From the NCBI GenBank assembly GCA_034440615.1, contig JAOTOM010002275.1:1-64000 (forward strand): a stretch of 64,000 nucleotides of DNA, written 5' to 3'. Made by a program: the position numbers and the translations under genes. Below the pieces are notes generated by a model. It was not told where the DNA came from and did no database searches. It saw only the letters and a list, made by a program, of their open reading frames with translations. The stretch comes from Ashinkailepas kermadecensis. Lineage: Eukaryota; Arthropoda; Thecostraca; Neolepadidae. Of the stretch, positions 45,663 through 57,400 are shown piece by piece (the first letter of the stretch is position 1; each line of letters starts with the position of its first letter).

Positions 45663-46137
45663 ATGACCTTGCGTCATGCCATGGCAGGACCACGGCCACG
45701 CATGTCCCTGGAAAGGAATCGAACAGGAACGTGGTTTCATTTTACGAGTAAGGCGACATTATAAGGCTACACCCTGAAATTGGGAATGCTATAAACGTTC
45801 AACGTGAAGAAGGTACAAATGCGACTACTTTTGGGCAATCTTCGCGAACTGTGCACTGCTTTTATGGAAATAACAGCCGCCATCAAGCTTCTAACCTTTG
45901 CGAGTCTTAGGCGTCCATTGCGTGCTGGCCGACGGCGGGCCACTAATAACGTCTGTATATTATCTGCTGATCGTTGCAAGTCGATTGATGTGCTTCCGGC
46001 CGACGGCATGTTTCACGCTTAGTAATGCAGCATCGCAGTTGACGCGTCACCACTGTATAGCCCAGGCACAATCGTAGTACTCTCTCGCCTCTCTATTTTT
46101 CTTTTTTTTTTTTTTTCTTCTCGAATTGCATTCACTG
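45663..46137. other. No gene seen
   Basis: T-run at 46103-46117; ORFs at 45767-46022 have no recognisable domain. Confidence 0.35.
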
Positions 46138-46396
46138 AACCTTTGCGAGTCTAAAAATGCCTGGATGTTTATATTTTGAATCTTATTTAACATAGTAATC
46201 GGTCACCGAACATAACCTTGCAGCGTGACCTTCCAGAAATTCCCAAGGCTATATTCCCGAGGACCGTTGACCTGATCGAAGTGACATTTGTACAGGCGGT
46301 TCCAGGGCATAGGACAACCCCATACAACAATCTTGGTCCAGATCTAGAGATGGGGTGCCGGGCACTGGTCGATTTGTCGTGAAATTACATTTACAA
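46138..46396 (-). repeat. GGTCA-rich repeat family, 46-kb copy
   Basis: Inverted copy of 40030-40285, matching from the GGTTATGTTCGGTGACCGAT end through to GCCCGGCACCCC. It abuts the decayed retrotransposon that follows. Confidence 0.8.
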
Positions 46397-46399
46397 CCA

Positions 46400-48335
46400 T
46401 TTCTACCATTTACAACCACATGCCACCAGTACAACACTGACGCACAACACTATTTCTCAGATTCACTACAAAACATAACTCATCAGAAACCACCCCTGTG
46501 CACAAGCACTTCAATTACGATGCAAACACCAACTCACGTGCGCACGACGACTCAACACAACCATAGGATGCGGCATACACATGTCAAGCATCTACATATC
46601 GCGTTCCCATCACACAACCACCTACATCCGCTACTGAGTGGTGGAAACAAGTCACCCACATCACACCTTGTTATTAGTCACCCAAAGCATACCTGTGCGG
46701 ACGGAGAATCAGCAACTCATTCGGCAATTGACATCACGCTATCCAGATTACAACATAATGTAAACTGACGGCTCCAGCACACACACCACAGCAGACGGGC
46801 CCTGCGACAGAGCAGCGCCGTACGGCTCCCCCTCCCCCTCCCCCAGACTCGTGTTACGTACCAGTCTGCCAGACACAGCATTCACGTACAAGCAAAACTA
46901 CGCGCAATATATTCCGCATATTCGACAATCCACAACGCAAACATGCAACGCAATATTAGCGCTACCATCGCAAAACCAGCCATACAAAGCACTACTTAAT
47001 ACACTGCATTCAAACATCATATCATATCAAAAATAATTCGCATACACAACAAATTCACCCCCACAACAGCCACTTCTTCCCGGTGTAACGAAGTTTGTTT
47101 TGGCCGCCTCATTTTGGATACATTTAGGCCCTCATGTATGTCGACCCGACGGGTCCCGCTGGAAGTCGAGCCGGCGGGCCGGCCGACACCTGCCGGTAGG
47201 TCGGGCTGCGACACAGCGGTATGTGATGCTGGGCAAAGTCCAGATCCGGGCTACGCCCCTCACCGCATATTTCTGTAGGCGTAGAAACTGACTGTCAGAA
47301 GCACTACGTCATTTAGCCGCCAATTGCAGTAAATGTACGAACTGCGTCATTGGTAGGTAGCTAATCAGGGCACGCCGAATCGTCTTTAGTACGGCCAGCT
47401 GTCCACGATGTGGAACGCTGGCCGCCTAGCTCCTCCGATTACATCAGACGGTCTTAGGCAGTGGAGGCGAGCGGATCTGCGCGTGGCTGTGCGAGTGTTT
47501 GTGTGATTGACGGACGGTTTTCATTTTTCGGCACGGGAGGACGCACTTTCGGCTGGCAGCTGCGCTTGGGACGCTGTGCCCGTGAACGTTGTATATGTGG
47601 TGCCGCGTAAGTCACTTACCGTTGCACCGATCATCGCCGCATCACCCACCTTGTTGCACGCACAATGTAGTGCCTTAATTTCGAAGACTCGGGACTGTTT
47701 ATCACGACGCATGGTCCATACTAGACTATCACTCAGCCAAGAAAAAGAATTTGCATACACTTGAGTACCGATCCACACACTTCTTTGGATACACAGGCAC
47801 GACAAAGAAACACATATTGCCACGACACTACAACATGCTACCCTGCCCACGCTTACAATCAGGCCTCACTACCTCACCTCACAATCAGGCCTCACTACCT
47901 CACAATCCACCAGGCCGTTCACACACGTATTCAACAAGTATTTTGCACCTCACAAACACACATCCATTAGATACACCCGATACATGAACAATGGAATATA
48001 GGCGAAAACATCAGACATAAAGAACGCATACATACACGCTCATGCATTGAACAGACCAGAGTCAGTCTTTCTTCCATCACACAAAAAGAACCACGATCAC
48101 AATACACCACATATCACTGAGCTTACCATCAAATACACACTCATACATTGCGCCACATACATCAACGCTAGACAACACATCACAAACTACTGCATTACGG
48201 ACAACATCCCACTAAGTATCACTACTCTCCTCAACGACACTGTCCAACACTACTCGAGTATCTTTTCCCATTGCTTTGAACTACACGCATATTTCATGAA
48301 CTGTGGAATAAGGAACGAAAAAAACGTACCATAGA
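46400..48335 (+). pseudogene. Decayed 3' part of a non-LTR retrotransposon (RNase H plus C-terminal region)
   Basis: At 46764-46800 a frame reads TDGSSTHTTADG, the first RNase H motif. At about 46890-46920 another reads KLRAIYSAYSTIHNA, matching the ELxAI motif but with Lys in place of the catalytic Glu. The frame then ends near 47090 and about 650 bp of unrelated CpG-rich sequence intervenes. At 48100-48260 the C-terminal region reappears: ITNYCITDNIPLSITTLL aligns with LTDYCHTHNIPLSLPSLLGD of the element at 52-58 kb. It is clearly the same superfamily and more decayed than the other copies. Confidence 0.65.
47857..47906. repeat. Short tandem duplication (~25 bp)
   Basis: ACAATCAGGCCTCACTACCT with following CACC/CACA is present twice head to tail. 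Confidence 0.7.
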
Positions 48336-48409
48336 AGAGAAAGGTACATGGAATAAATACGAATAAATACGACACTTCAACTCTACTTCGCCATCAACTG
48401 TGACTCACC

Positions 48410-48640
48410 ATGACTACGAACCATCTCGGGAGTCTCGTCTCACCACTGTTCATCTCTACTATCTTCATGTCAGCCCTCATCGTGATTCTCGGCTGTTCTC
48501 TTCAAATCAGCTGCTATCATCTCTCCCCGTCTCCAGCTTCTAACCATTATATGCAAATACACAACACGGCACACAAGACTACAAGCACAGAACACACAAC
48601 ACAAACACCGGAAACAGCCTACATCACCACACTGGGGTAG
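48410..48640 (+). other. Short open frame with one hydrophobic segment, probably retroelement 3' sequence
   Basis: Seventy-six codons from ATG: after nine residues there is a hydrophobic helix (SPLFISTIFMSALIVILGC), then a Ser/Pro- and Thr/His-rich tail. It starts about 75 bp after the decayed retrotransposon coding region, so it may be 3' UTR with a chance frame. I recognise no family and do not claim a gene. Confidence 0.15.
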
Positions 48641-48659
48641 GCTGAACAAATTCACCACC

Positions 48660-50090
48660 AACAACAAATATTGGCCTCTTCAGGTAGGATGGATCGGAAA
48701 CGGGCAGAAACGGAACGATGCTGGATAAAACGTCCACATGAACTGCGTATATGAAAATTACTTCAAATCAGGATCTTTTGTAAGTGGCATGGTCTGACGT
48801 CATCCAGCCGTTGAATCATTGCGCAAAGATATTACTAGTCATACATTGCGGCATTAACTACATTGCGAAAGGTGTGACTATTCATGCAATGTAATTTTGC
48901 ATTCCATCGCTGCTTGCTCACTGCAGATCTCATCTCAGCGCATTCAAACAATTCGCCTTTACAATTATACTGTATACTGTATACTACAATTATGCTGTAT
49001 AGGTAAAACTAATGGGATTCGAGAATGCAGGCGACCCACAATCAATTAGCACGCGCACTTGATGGGGGGGGGGGGCAAATCCGCCCACCCCTCCGGTTTT
49101 CGTAAATAACTCACGATTGTACTGGTCAATATACGCCATTTTTGCGTACCTGCTTAGAAATGTCTGGCGCGTCGTTTAAAGCAAGAATATCGGAAATCGG
49201 CCGAATTTTTTATCTCGAGTTACAGCCATTAAATCAAAACATGTCGTAGCGCCAGACCACAAAAATCGGCGCTGATGCGCTTGCCGTACATCGGCAAAAG
49301 GGAAGTGTTCTTGGCAACACTAGCGAATTGTTTGATGTATATTGTTATGCTATATAGATTAAAGGTCATATTAGGTCAACGAGGTCAAGTTCATGTCAGG
49401 CAATGAAACCAAACTTGGTCAACTGGAATGTTGTCATAAATGCAAATGACTGTCATGCGATTGATGTCATTTTGCATGTTACTCCCTACTCATCCTGAAA
49501 ACTACTTTTTGTGTCATTGTGTACCTAAGCGTTTCCATACTTCATTCATGTACTTCACTCCTTTCTTCGCGAAGCCGATTGCGCCGAGCCGCCCGACGGA
49601 ACAGTCGGGCGGGTGGCCCGGTTCCGGTAACTGGAACAGGTAACTGACCTGATAAAGTGCTGTTATATAAGTGACCTGAGGTCAAATTCCGGGTCTAGCA
49701 TCTTTATTGCATCATTAGTCATGCCCAAAACATTATTGATGCCCAGTTTGGAGCATTTAAACACAATCACAGCGATCCATAACAATGACAAACCAAGCCA
49801 CGCAAAACAAGCAAATTGTGACATGTGACCTCATTTGACCCTGACAATATTGACCTAAGGTCATATAATTTACACACAGTAGAGATCACTATCGTATCCA
49901 TCCACTTTAGGAATTTTGTTACTCTAGCTTTAATAGGAGCCGAGATCTTAGGGGGCGGAATCCGTCGCTCCTCCAGTGCGCGTAATTTTCAGACGCCCTC
50001 CAGGGCGCGTGTTAATCCATGAAAAATTGATCGAATGCAAAACAGCATAGAGTGCATGAAATGGCAGGAACCGATGCGGGACAGACCAGA
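48660..50090. other. No gene seen; GGTCA-rich patches and a GC hairpin
   Basis: G-run at 49063-49076. TGACCTGAGGTCA (about 49673-49685) and TGACCTAAGGTCA (about 49851-49863) are everted AGGTCA palindromes. CCGCCCGAC/GTCGGGCGG (49589-49612) is a 9-bp stem with a 6-nt loop. Confidence 0.5.
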
Positions 50091-50096
50091 GCTTAC

Positions 50097-50283
50097 CGAT
50101 GCAGGGCAGGATGAAGCATATGGCGTACAATCCGGAGATGCGCTTGACGTGCAGCGACATGTGCAGCTCGTGCCAGACCGAATCTTCGCAACATTTGTAG
50201 GTAACGTTCATCAGACTGGCTTCAGCCCTGACCATTTGCCAGTGGGAATCACTGCGTACCATGTCCTGAGAATTCACCAGCTC
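50097..50283 (-). CDS. Cys-loop (nicotinic-type) receptor subunit, exon with loop C and TM1
   Basis: The acceptor ATGTGGTGCATTTCAG precedes 50283 and the donor GTAAGC starts at 50096. The 187-bp exon enters in phase 0 and leaves in phase 1, matching the exon at 45005-45160. The peptide contains HWQMVRAEASLMNVTYKCCE, with the Trp-containing strand and the adjacent Cys pair that marks loop C of alpha-type nicotinic subunits. Next come a beta-strand (WHELHMSLHVKR) and the first part of TM1, SGLYAICFILPCI, corresponding to the 'VNLIIPCVLIS' region. The role would be agonist-gated cation conductance. The divergent residues and the missing upstream exons prevent naming a subunit. Confidence 0.75.
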
Positions 50284-50447
50284 CTGAAATGCACCACATA
50301 TCCGTCATCTCTTGGATTAGCTTCTGAAACTGAATACCACATCTTCATACGCCATACTTTACAGCTCCTCATGTAGCATTACCATCACGCCCCTATTTTT
50401 AAGCATCAAAAATATAAATGAGAATCGCCACACCGTTCTTCAAATAC

Positions 50448-50570
50448 ATGCCAGTAAGGTTCCTTGTTGAGAGGATCATGGCAATAAGGTGCCTTGTTGG
50501 CAGACCATGCCAGTAAGATGACTTGTTGAGCAGATCATGTCAGTAAGGTGCCTTGTTGGGTGGATCATGG
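50448..50570. repeat. 30-bp tandem repeat, about four copies
   Basis: ATGCCAGTAAGGTTCCTTGT plus TGAGAGGATC recurs four times with changes such as GGTGCC for GGTTCC and GGGTGG for GAGAGG. It lies about 165 bp upstream (gene sense) of the receptor exon. Confidence 0.8.
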
Positions 50571-50744
50571 CGATACTTAATGAGTCATCTTGGCACTTGC
50601 ACGTTCTTTCGCATCCAATTTTCCATTCATCGAATTGAATTAAATTGATGCATTGAAGTGGTATGTGAAACATACAGTGCGTGCTCTAATCAGCTAAATA
50701 ATATATATATGACTGCCTGACGTATGCTATATCGAATGCATTAA

Positions 50745-51200
50745 TGACATTTCGCACGCGGTGCCGTCTGGATGGGCCGCACACTCCTCTAACTGCTGGC
50801 CATCCACGCAGGCGCAGAAAACTATCTGCAGGCCTGCCGCCTACGCCGCTCACGTGTCCTCATCACGCATGCCGACCTTTGTCACCTCAAGACGGTCCTG
50901 AGTCATCACAGGATATCCGGCTTTGACTGGGCCGTCGCCTGGTTCGCCGTCGCCCTCGGCTTTTTCGGGCCCTGCGCGCACCTGAATATCTCAACCCCAC
51001 AGAACGCCAGTGGGATTCCTGTCAGCACCGGCACCTCACGGTCCACAATCCACGGCACTTGGTCCTCGTTATCCTCGCGAGCAAGACCAACCGAACTTTC
51101 CGAGCCACGGCAGTGACTCTACTGGCCCCCTGTGCCCGCTGGCTATCGCTCGCCGGTCTCTGAACAGGCGGAGTGAGACCCCACCAAAAACAATCACGTG
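50745..51200 (+). pseudogene. Tyrosine-recombinase fragment (DIRS/Ngaro- or Crypton-like)
   Basis: One frame gives WAVAWFAVALGFFG (about 50925-50970), and after a frame change the sequence continues LRAPEYLNPTERQWDSCQHR and HLVLVILASKTNRTFR with AVTLLAP. This order (GFFGFLR.xEY, then an 'xSKTD/N' strand) fits the catalytic region of tyrosine recombinases encoded by DIRS-type retrotransposons and Cryptons, including the first catalytic Arg. The Box II HxxR and Tyr were not found before the stop at about 51161. The family assignment between DIRS, Ngaro and Crypton is open. Confidence 0.5.
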
Positions 51201-51423
51201 TGGTCCGAATTCCGGTGACCTCAGCAGTGGCGTATCAAGGATTTGGTCCGGGGGGAGGGGCGAACATCTGAAGAGTGATCTCCTACCTATTGAGGGCCTC
51301 TATGTTTATAAGATATATGTGCAGTGGTATAGCTGTACAACGGCGTGGGTTCTGTCGAGCAGGCGACGGGAAAAGCTTCCCCGCCCGGATGCATTTCATG
51401 ATGTAAACGAGTTTGTATATAAT

Positions 51424-51836
51424 ACCACGGATAATAGTAAACGGATCGGAAACTCTCGGGCTGCACTTGATGTTTACGACCATCGACCGATACTAGCGAC
51501 ATCTATCGGATGATGAGAGAACTAATCCTGGCTAGGAGATGCGAAGAACACCCCATCGAAAAAGATTGACGGGATGGGGAAATATAGCTGTATCGGCCTT
51601 CTACCACGCGTCGTTTGAGAAAAAACTGCGCCTCCGGCGCCAGCCGGGGACGCATTCTCCAGTAGCCGCCATCTCTTGGGCAGCGGTATAGAACCATGAA
51701 GCTCGTGACCAACTAACCTGTGCCGACTAACTGAGGGAAGCGGAGTGTCAGAAGAGCCGGCAGAAAACAAGGGAGAACACCTGCCCCTTCCTCTCCAACC
51801 GTACATCCCTGGACTCGTCTGGGGCAGGCCAATTTC
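51424..51836 (-). repeat. ~410-bp dispersed repeat, copy 2
   Basis: Inverted copy of 42074-42490. The minus strand reads the shared blocks in the same order, with small differences such as GGTAAGA for GGAAGGG. It lies just downstream of the tyrosine-recombinase fragment and just upstream of the long non-LTR element; I cannot tell whether it belongs to the former. Confidence 0.85.
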
Positions 51837-52277
51837 AGATCTGAGATGGGCCCTCACTAGTCCTCTTCAGCTCCAAGAGTCCTGTTCATCCCCCAGGGGC
51901 CTTTTCAAACCAGAAGAGCAACTCGGCCTTCTCAGACCCTCACGTACCTCGTTTATTCCTCAGCTGTAAATGGAGCATTTGATATTATCTGCTCGCATTC
52001 ATTCATGGAGTGTTCAATACTATTTGCGTACGCATTACTAGCTACCAAAGCTCACTGAACATTCCGCCGTGCCATTTCTGGCCAGACTGTCTGCTGGTTC
52101 TGCAGTCCTTTATTTTTCATTTTTCGTGGGGTGACATCCGTCGCTCTTTTCGTATTTCGTTTTCCAGTGGGGTGACACCCGTCGCCCCATCTGGTTTTTT
52201 ATCGACGTACTTTTGTTACCTGTTTTCTGTGCGTCCTTCGTGTTTATTTAGATTTCGTTAGGTAGGTTTTCCCCGCG

Positions 52278-54404
52278 ATAGGGAAAAAACGAAAGAAGGA
52301 CACCGACCGCAGCTCGCCACCGGACTCCGAGACGGAATTTCCACCACCAGCTACACCTGACGACCATCGCACGACCCCGGACTCGGCCCCTGATGCTCCC
52401 CCACATGATACAACCATTGATGACCCGCGCCGGACTATCCCTTTGGATGATGCCATGGAAGCCCTCTGTTCCTCACCGACCCCTGCTCGTCCCAAAACCA
52501 CGACCTCGTCTCGCAATCAGAACCAGACCATCACTCTCCACGCCGCTGACCCATGCTCGAACCAGACCACGCCCTCTCCACCTGAACCCATCCAAACCAT
52601 AGAACCATACCTCGACAGTGCCATACCTCGACAATCTCTACACATACGTAATCTACGGCCGCAACTAAACACACAAACGACGTCTTGGTATATCACTTAA
52701 ATTACATAAACACAAATTATATTTTATGTATTACGCGTTATATTGGATCTATGTCTATATATGTGCGTGAGTGTATGTATCGATATGTATATGGACCATC
52801 GGCTCGGGCTTCCTCAGAGGATTCTATCTTGGCATAGTTTGTTTCTGGTTTGGAGTTTCTTTAAGTGTCTGCACCACTGAGGAGGCTTTCCCGCATTCCA
52901 CGTGTCTTTTGCACGCTTTTTTGCTGGCGTGCTTTTTTTTTTCAATTGTTAAAACTTGACATTTTTATATCACTCCTGACGATGGCCCCTGGCCGAAACG
53001 TTGAGTAATAAAGTATAATCCTTAACGTTACTTTTAATGTCAACTCAGCACCTCCTGGTATATTGAAGGTCGTATGCTTTCTTTACACGCAATGTCTAAA
53101 ACCCAGGAGCATCTAAGAGCCATTCTTCGTTGTATTGAACCATACCTCGACAGTGCTGGCTCTTACTTAGTTGTCAAGCCTGTCGAGGAATCCGTTTCCT
53201 TCCGCCGTATTAACGTTTTCTGGCCGACCAAGCAACTCCTTGCCATCTGCTCCTTAACCAATCCTGACATCGAAGCCCCTGCCAACGGAACCCTCATCAT
53301 TAAGACACAAACCCGAGCCCAGACCAAAGCCCTTCTCCGTACCACCACATTTTGTGGTAAATCAGTCACGATTACCCTACATTCCAACCGCAACACCACC
53401 GAGGGCACCATCTTCGCGCCGGAGCTCCGCTTCATGTCTGAAGCGGATATCCAGACGGAGCTCAGGCCGGAGGGGTTGACCCACGTCTACCGCATCATCT
53501 CCTTTAAAGATGGCCAGAAACGAGATACAAGCCTCCTTGTCCTAACCTTCAACTCTACCACTCTTCCCAAAACCCTCCTCGCCGGCTACATCCGATACCA
53601 AGTCCGTGTCTTTATTCCCAATCCTCTCCGCTGTTTTAATTGCCAGCGCTTCAGCCATGGAAGTAATACTTGTCGTCCACTAGCCCGCTGCCCAAAGTGC
53701 GGCGAACCACCCCATCCTGATTCCACCTGCTCCAAGCCTGCCCACTGCCTCAACTGCAACACATCCGACCACCTCACCACTTCCAATCTCTGTCCAGTCT
53801 GGCGACAGGAAAAAGCGGTTTGCGCCGTCAAGGCCATGACCGGAGTCTCCTACCCGCAGGCCCGGCGGATCGTCGAGGCCACCTCCCCGACCACCAAAAC
53901 TTACGCCCGGCGGCCACCATTGCTCCCTCTACACATCGCGTCAAAACAAATTCCACCTCCACACAAACAGAACTTATACCAGGCCTGGCACCACTCACCA
54001 AACTAAAACCAATCACCATCACGACACAAATAACTCTGGTTCGCAATACACATACCACTCCGGCTCCCAACTAGCGGACCACTCCAGGGAGGAATGACAG
54101 GCACCGCAGTCATTCGGCTGCGGGAGGAAATTCACGTTCCCCGTCAGCGGGCCGCCGATCGAGCCCTGCCCGTCCAGCGCCGGCCGGCGCCCACGTGACC
54201 AGACCGACTCCCAGTCGGCGGGAATCATTTAAATCCCCCGCGGCAGTGACCGGCCGCCGTGACCTTCCCAAGGCCACTGGTCGGCCGGACGGATCGGCCG
54301 GGTCCACCTCGGCCGTCTGCACCCAACCCACATGCCCACCTGAGCTGCAATCGTGGCTGCGCCATGCTGCGAAAGGTGCCGACAAGCATGAATTTTTATC
54401 TGCC
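52278..54404 (+). pseudogene. ORF1 (gag-like, zinc-knuckle RNA-binding protein), interrupted
   Basis: The N-terminal frame starts at 52278 where ATA stands in place of an expected ATG; the next residues are basic (GKKRKK) and then Pro/Asp/Ser-rich. After the inserted block the frame resumes at 53137. It contains an RRM/PRE-like region (RPEGLTHVYRIISF and surroundings) and three knuckles of the CxxC...H...C type: CFNCQRFSHGSNTC, CPKCGEPPHPDSTC and CLNCNTSDHLTTSNLC (53631-53800). A frameshift near 53910 and a stop at 54072-54074 break the C-terminal part. ORF1 proteins of this class package the element's RNA. The long open stretch is 53074-54006. Confidence 0.8.
52622..53136 (+). mobile_element. 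Penelope-like terminal module inserted into ORF1, copy 2
   Basis: The 20-bp sequence GAACCATACCTCGACAGTGC flanks the block on both sides (52602-52621 and 53137-53156), as expected for a target-site duplication. Block plus one flank is 535 bp; leaving it out would put both parts of ORF1 in one frame. Its 3' half (52845-53096) matches the repeat at 22366-22620, including CTGACGA...GAAAC at 52976-52999 with a GGCC/GGCC stem. Right after the left flank a partial copy, CCATACCTCGACA, is repeated, as sometimes seen at Penelope-like insertions. No coding capacity. Confidence 0.7.
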
Positions 54405-57400
54405 ATGTCCGTATTTTTACAGTGGAATTGCCGGAGCTTAATATCGAAATGGGCAGAAATTAAGGCTTTCTTAGTTTACTCACTCAGATTCTTATCGCAC
54501 TACAGGAAGCCCGATTCTTACCTACTGATGCATATAATTTCAATATTTTCAATTATTCCCTGTATCGCCACGACGAGGTCCGTGGATCACATCGCAGTGG
54601 CGGTACATCACTTTACATCAACAATGATTTCACACATACACAGATTACACTTAATTCACCTCTACAAGCTATAGCTTGTACTTTATGTTTCCATGGTATG
54701 AATATAGATGCATGTTCCATTTAAATTCCACCACACACAGACAACACAAATATTTTGACACCATTAGAAAACCTAATAGCACATTTAAAGAACCCTTTCA
54801 TATTACTCTGAGACTTTAATGCACATAGTCCAGCCTGGGATCAAACACGTACACATAGAGACAGTCGAGGTCACATCATTGAGGAAATTTTAGACCGACA
54901 TAATTTAGTACTACTTAACACCGGAGAACCAACATTTGTTCACCTGGGACGTAATACAGAAACAGCTATTGATTTATCAATATGCTCTTCGACACTGGCC
55001 AACGATTTTGACTGGACCATTGATACCGACATTCATGACAGCGACCACTACCCTATCAAATTAACACTCACATTTTCAACTGCGATCGATACCACACCCA
55101 GTTTTATCCCCAGCTGGAAACTTTCGAAGGCCGATTGGACAACATTTCAGGAACTTTCACATATTCAATACAACCCCAACATTTCTCCCGTCGAAAACAT
55201 CAACTCCATTACAAATACACTTTTCGAGGCAGCTTCTGCGACTATTCCACTTACAAAACCTTTCGCAAAAAGAACACCAGTACCTTGATGGTGTCTATAC
55301 ATTTCACAAGCCATTGCGGTCAGAAAAAGAGCATTTAGGAAGTATTTACGACATCCCGATCAAGAGAATTTAATCACCCGTAACCGTGAACGAGCAAAGA
55401 CCCGCCAAATCATTCGTGAAGCTAGGTGTGGTTCGTGGTCGTTATATTTACAGCAGCTCACTTTTCAAACTCCTTTAAGTAAAACATGGCAATTAATCAG
55501 ACGTTTGTCCGGACGCTCCCCATTTAAATCTCTCCCGGTCCTCAAAGTCCACAATCTCACCATTACAAACCCACAAATGAGCTCCATTAGCTCCAATGAG
55601 TACTACCGATCTAATTTCTTACAAAATGCACGGCACACTTTTCACACCAATCTTGACCTCTTTGATTTCGACAATACCGAGTACTGCAATGCGTCTTTTC
55701 AACTTTCTGAACTGCAGAATGTCATTTCCTCCGCCGGTAACACTTCGGTAGGTCCTGACAAATTGCATTATTCCTTCTTTCGACATTTATCTGACCACAC
55801 CAAACAATGCATCTTAGACACATTTAATTTATTATGGTCAAATCACATCTTTCCTGAAACATGGAAAAAAAAACAATCATCATTCCCATTCCAAAACCCG
55901 GCAAAGATCACAGTAACCCCAATAATTTTCGGCCAATTGCTCTTACCAGTTGCTTGGGGAAACGTCTTGAAAGAATGATTAGCAAAAGACTGACCTGGCT
56001 CCTGGACACAAATCCTCTTTTATCTCCACTCCAATGTGGTTTTCGTCATGGACGCAGCCCAGTCGATCATCATCAGATTAGAAACAGACATCCGCCTTGG
56101 TTACGAAAAGCACGAACACACAATGGCAGTATTTTTAGACGTTAACAAAGCTTATGATATGGTCTACAAACCCGCATTACTTTTCGAAATTCATCAACTC
56201 GGTTTCCAAGGACACTTAGCTCATTATTTAATAGGTTTTCTATCTGGTAGTCGCTCTTTCCACCTCAGATGTCGATCATCAATCTACACTCAGCATGCTA
56301 TGCACAACGGACTGCCACAGGGAAGCTGCGTATCACCAGTTTTGTTTAACATCATCATTAATGACCTTTTCGCTGACATGCCTGCAAATATATCATTTTC
56401 TCTTTTCACAGACGATAGTGCAATTTGGTGTTCAGACAAAATTTACGAAAATTGTTTGATTCGGCTTCAAAACGCCCTTGACAGAGTACATCAATGGTCC
56501 ATCAAGGACGGTTTCAATTTTTGGCCCCAAAATCTGCAACCATGATTTTTAGCAAATGCACTCCCTGGCCAAACCCAGATACACAGGTTCACCTTGGACA
56601 AAACGACATACCTTTTGTACATTCATTTAAATTTATTGGTGTAATCTTTGATCGTAGGCTTTCCATGCATCAACACATGAAACACATCCAGAACAAATGT
56701 TTTCGCCGACTAAATTTATTTTGCTGCATTACTTCCACCCCATTAGGAGCCGATCGTCACACTTTTTTACAACTATGTACATCTTAGTGCTCCCCATCAT
56801 TGAATATGGCTCAGTAGTTTATGCTGGTGCCAGCCCATCCTCTTGACAATTTTTAGACACCATTCAAAATAATTTTATTCGAATCGCACTCAGTGCAATG
56901 ACCACTTCACCCATCATTTCTTTAGAAGCCGAATCAGGAATTCCTCCATTAGCTCTCCGCCGAATGCAACAAACACTTAGGTACGCCTCCAAAATTCGAT
57001 TTCATGCAAACCACCCGACACACACGTCATTGCAAATTCTCCCAAATTTGCATCATAATTTTTTAGGTCCAGCGGCAAAACGAACCGGGCTCACTTTTGC
57101 TTATCTGGTAAAAACATTTTCTGAACAACTTCATTTCACTATTCCACCCATTACTTCTCTTTCTCCACCAACTACACCACCGTGGCAGATAGCCGAACGA
57201 CACATTTTATATCTCACCACCACTCCAAAATCACAACTTTGTCCAGAATATACCAAACAAAAATTTCACCAACTTTGGTCTCGTTATTACCATATCCCTT
57301 TTGTTTTTACTGACGGTTCTAAAGACGCTAACCTTACAGGAAATGCCGTAGTTTCTGGAACATACAAAAAACAACATCGATTACCGGACGGAACATACAT

